From contig CM040444.1 in assembly GCA_022749755.1 (NCBI GenBank), forward strand, positions 5,645,009-5,709,008: 64,000 bases of DNA, in the 5' to 3' direction. The DNA comes from Azadirachta indica. Lineage: Eukaryota > Streptophyta > Magnoliopsida > Sapindales > Meliaceae. Below are positions 62,782-64,000 of the stretch, piece by piece. Below the pieces are notes generated by a model. The model worked only from the letters and a program-made list of their open reading frames with translations. It made no database searches and was not told where the DNA came from. How positions within the stretch are numbered: the first letter of the stretch is position 1; every line of letters starts with the position of its first letter. The translations under genes were made by a program, and so were the position numbers.

Positions 62782-62842
<61 letters not shown>

Positions 62843-63672
62843 TTAGGACATATTGAGAAAATAGACTGTTGTTGTCTATGTCGTTCACAAAAGAGGGAAA
62901 AAAAAAAAAGAAATGAAGGTTAGACGTCATGTTTCAGATTATGAAAGTATGAATGTCAAAGCAAAGTACAATAAAGTTCTGAAATATCCAGGGATAAATT
63001 GTCAGATGAGTGCATCCTCTAGGTACATTGCCAAGGGTAGGCAAGAATAAAAATTTTAAAAACTTCATGAACCATTAAACAGAAGTTCATGCAATAGGAG
63101 CCAAGCATACAAATTCAAGTTAATCCACAAAACAAGAATCATATTGATCTCCTCACAAATAGCCCTATCATCACAAAAGTGTAATTACTTGGTTCCATTT
63201 TAGTACACATAGTTGTACCGTCCAGAATTTGTAAATAAATCATAAAATTGTATAATTGAACCATTTATATCACAAAGGAATGCTATCCTAAGCTACTTTT
63301 TTCTGAATCACTTAACTATTCAAAATTAAAAATAGAATACGGAGTCATCTACAGAAATCATTACCTTAACAGCTGACAGCATTGAAGAACCTTTTGCTAG
63401 CTCAGCAGCTATACAAGATGCCAATGTGCAACCAGTACCATGAGTATTACGAGTTTTTACACGAGAGGAACGCAGCTCATGGAAATCTTCACCTGCAATA
63501 ATCAAAAGAAGTTGAGTTTGCTATTAACATTAATTTTTCACAATTAAATGAAAATGGAGGAACCCAATTTCAGCATTCCTCAAGAGTTGCACAGAGCTTC
63601 AGCTTACCGTCAAAGAAAATATCAATGGCATCCGATGAATCAGGCAGGTCACCACCTTTAACAAGCACATTA
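61160..63672 (-). CDS. TH1: Bifunctional thiamine enzyme TH1 (HMP-P kinase / TMP synthase), 3' part only
   Basis: Four exons on the minus strand are visible: 63672-63608, 63492-63365, 62766-62510 and 61691-61160, giving the last 326 residues; the 5' exons lie beyond the window edge. The first part is the end of the ThiD-like hydroxymethylpyrimidine phosphate kinase domain ([20 protein letters not shown]; the anion-hole loop [20 protein letters not shown]). A linker ([20 protein letters not shown]) leads to a complete ThiE-like thiamine phosphate synthase domain: [62 protein letters not shown] and VVAIGGIGI. The enzyme joins HMP-PP with HET-P to make thiamine monophosphate in the chloroplast. 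The fusion of both activities is the normal plant arrangement. No defect was seen in the visible part. Confidence 0.93.
62789..62842 (-). repeat. Compound (TA)n(GA)n microsatellite in a TH1 intron
   Basis: A pure TA run at 62793-62818 passes directly into a GA run to 62841. It lies about 25 bp from the acceptor of the 62510-62766 exon, within the region where branch point and polypyrimidine tract would be (the GA run is CT-rich on the coding strand). Confidence 0.85.
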
Positions 63673-64000
63673 CTGAAAAGTAAACAGTATGTTTAAGCGC
63701 ATTTGCTTGTTTATTTCAGAACATTTTTCAATTTTATTTTGTTCCTTCATTTGATCATAAGATGTACTTATTCTGACAAAAATTCACTCTATGAAGCTGA
63801 ATCAGTGACATATATAACAGAAATTTATGCTGCATTAGAGCAAAAGCTCATAATAAGGTAGAGTCACTTTCTTACAGAAACTGAAGATATATTGGCAATA
63901 GAAAGATGGCTACGGCAATGTGCTGTGGTAAATATTAATTTATAAAAGGTCTGCTCCTGGCATTCTTTCAGTCATTTGAAGTAAGACTACCCAGAACTTA
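63673..64000 (-). other. TH1: TH1 intron reaching the window edge
   Basis: This is the intron upstream of the exon ending at 63672. I looked for the next kinase-domain exon and saw none before position 64000. Confidence 0.55.

Noticed and set aside
1..64000. CRISPR arrays, bacterial operons, viral insertions, rRNA or complete tRNA genes
   Set aside because: No regularly spaced direct repeats with unique spacers, no Shine-Dalgarno-led gene strings, no reverse transcriptase or capsid-like frames and no cloverleaf-forming tRNA were seen on either strand.

Overview
This window is nuclear DNA of a flowering plant, most probably a eudicot. Genes are split by many GT-AG introns, intergenic DNA is very AT-rich with long (TA)n runs and MITE-like debris, and the products are plant proteins (MLO, plant-type ferredoxin, SnRK2, TM9SF, bifunctional thiamine enzyme, a plastid START-like protein). 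I cannot name the species. No operons, CRISPR arrays, viral genes or intact autonomous transposons were found. All exon models were built by hand from splice signals, and reading phase closes exactly in each complete gene.

Layout: (1) 1058-7142 (+) is a 10-exon gene for a 735-residue plastid-type protein with two START-like/polyketide-cyclase domains (like Arabidopsis At5g08720). (2) 7143-19773 is an AT-rich gene desert with a diverged duplication of about 2 kb, a degraded coding fragment, at least seven foldback MITEs lodged in (TA)n tracts, an LTR-like relic and a minisatellite. (3) 19774-29939 (+) is a 15-exon MLO gene (MLO4-like, 573 aa). (4) 31089-31529 (-) is an intronless chloroplast [2Fe-2S] ferredoxin gene. 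(5) 33322-40027 (-) is a 12-exon TM9SF/TMN1-like gene (591 aa) with an 18-nt microexon. (6) 40028-51368 is a second repeat-rich desert holding an unexplained GC-rich island near 47 kb. (7) 51369-55624 (+) is a 9-exon SnRK2 kinase gene (SnRK2.4/2.10-like, 351 aa). (8) 55625-61159 is intergenic DNA with a repeat shared with region 6. (9) 61160 to beyond the right edge (-) is the 3' part of the bifunctional thiamine gene TH1.

The genes do not form a pathway. What links four of them is ancestry: MLO4-FD1-TMN1-SnRK2.4 lie in the same relative order as Arabidopsis At1g11000, At1g10960, At1g10950 and At1g10940, so this is a conserved gene block expanded here by repeats. I found no new biological system. 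The items most worth checking are the foldback elements in TA microsatellites, fossil copies of exon boundaries inside introns of the MLO and SnRK2 genes, the duplicated small ORF of unknown function, overlapping upstream ORFs before MLO, and the GC-rich island.
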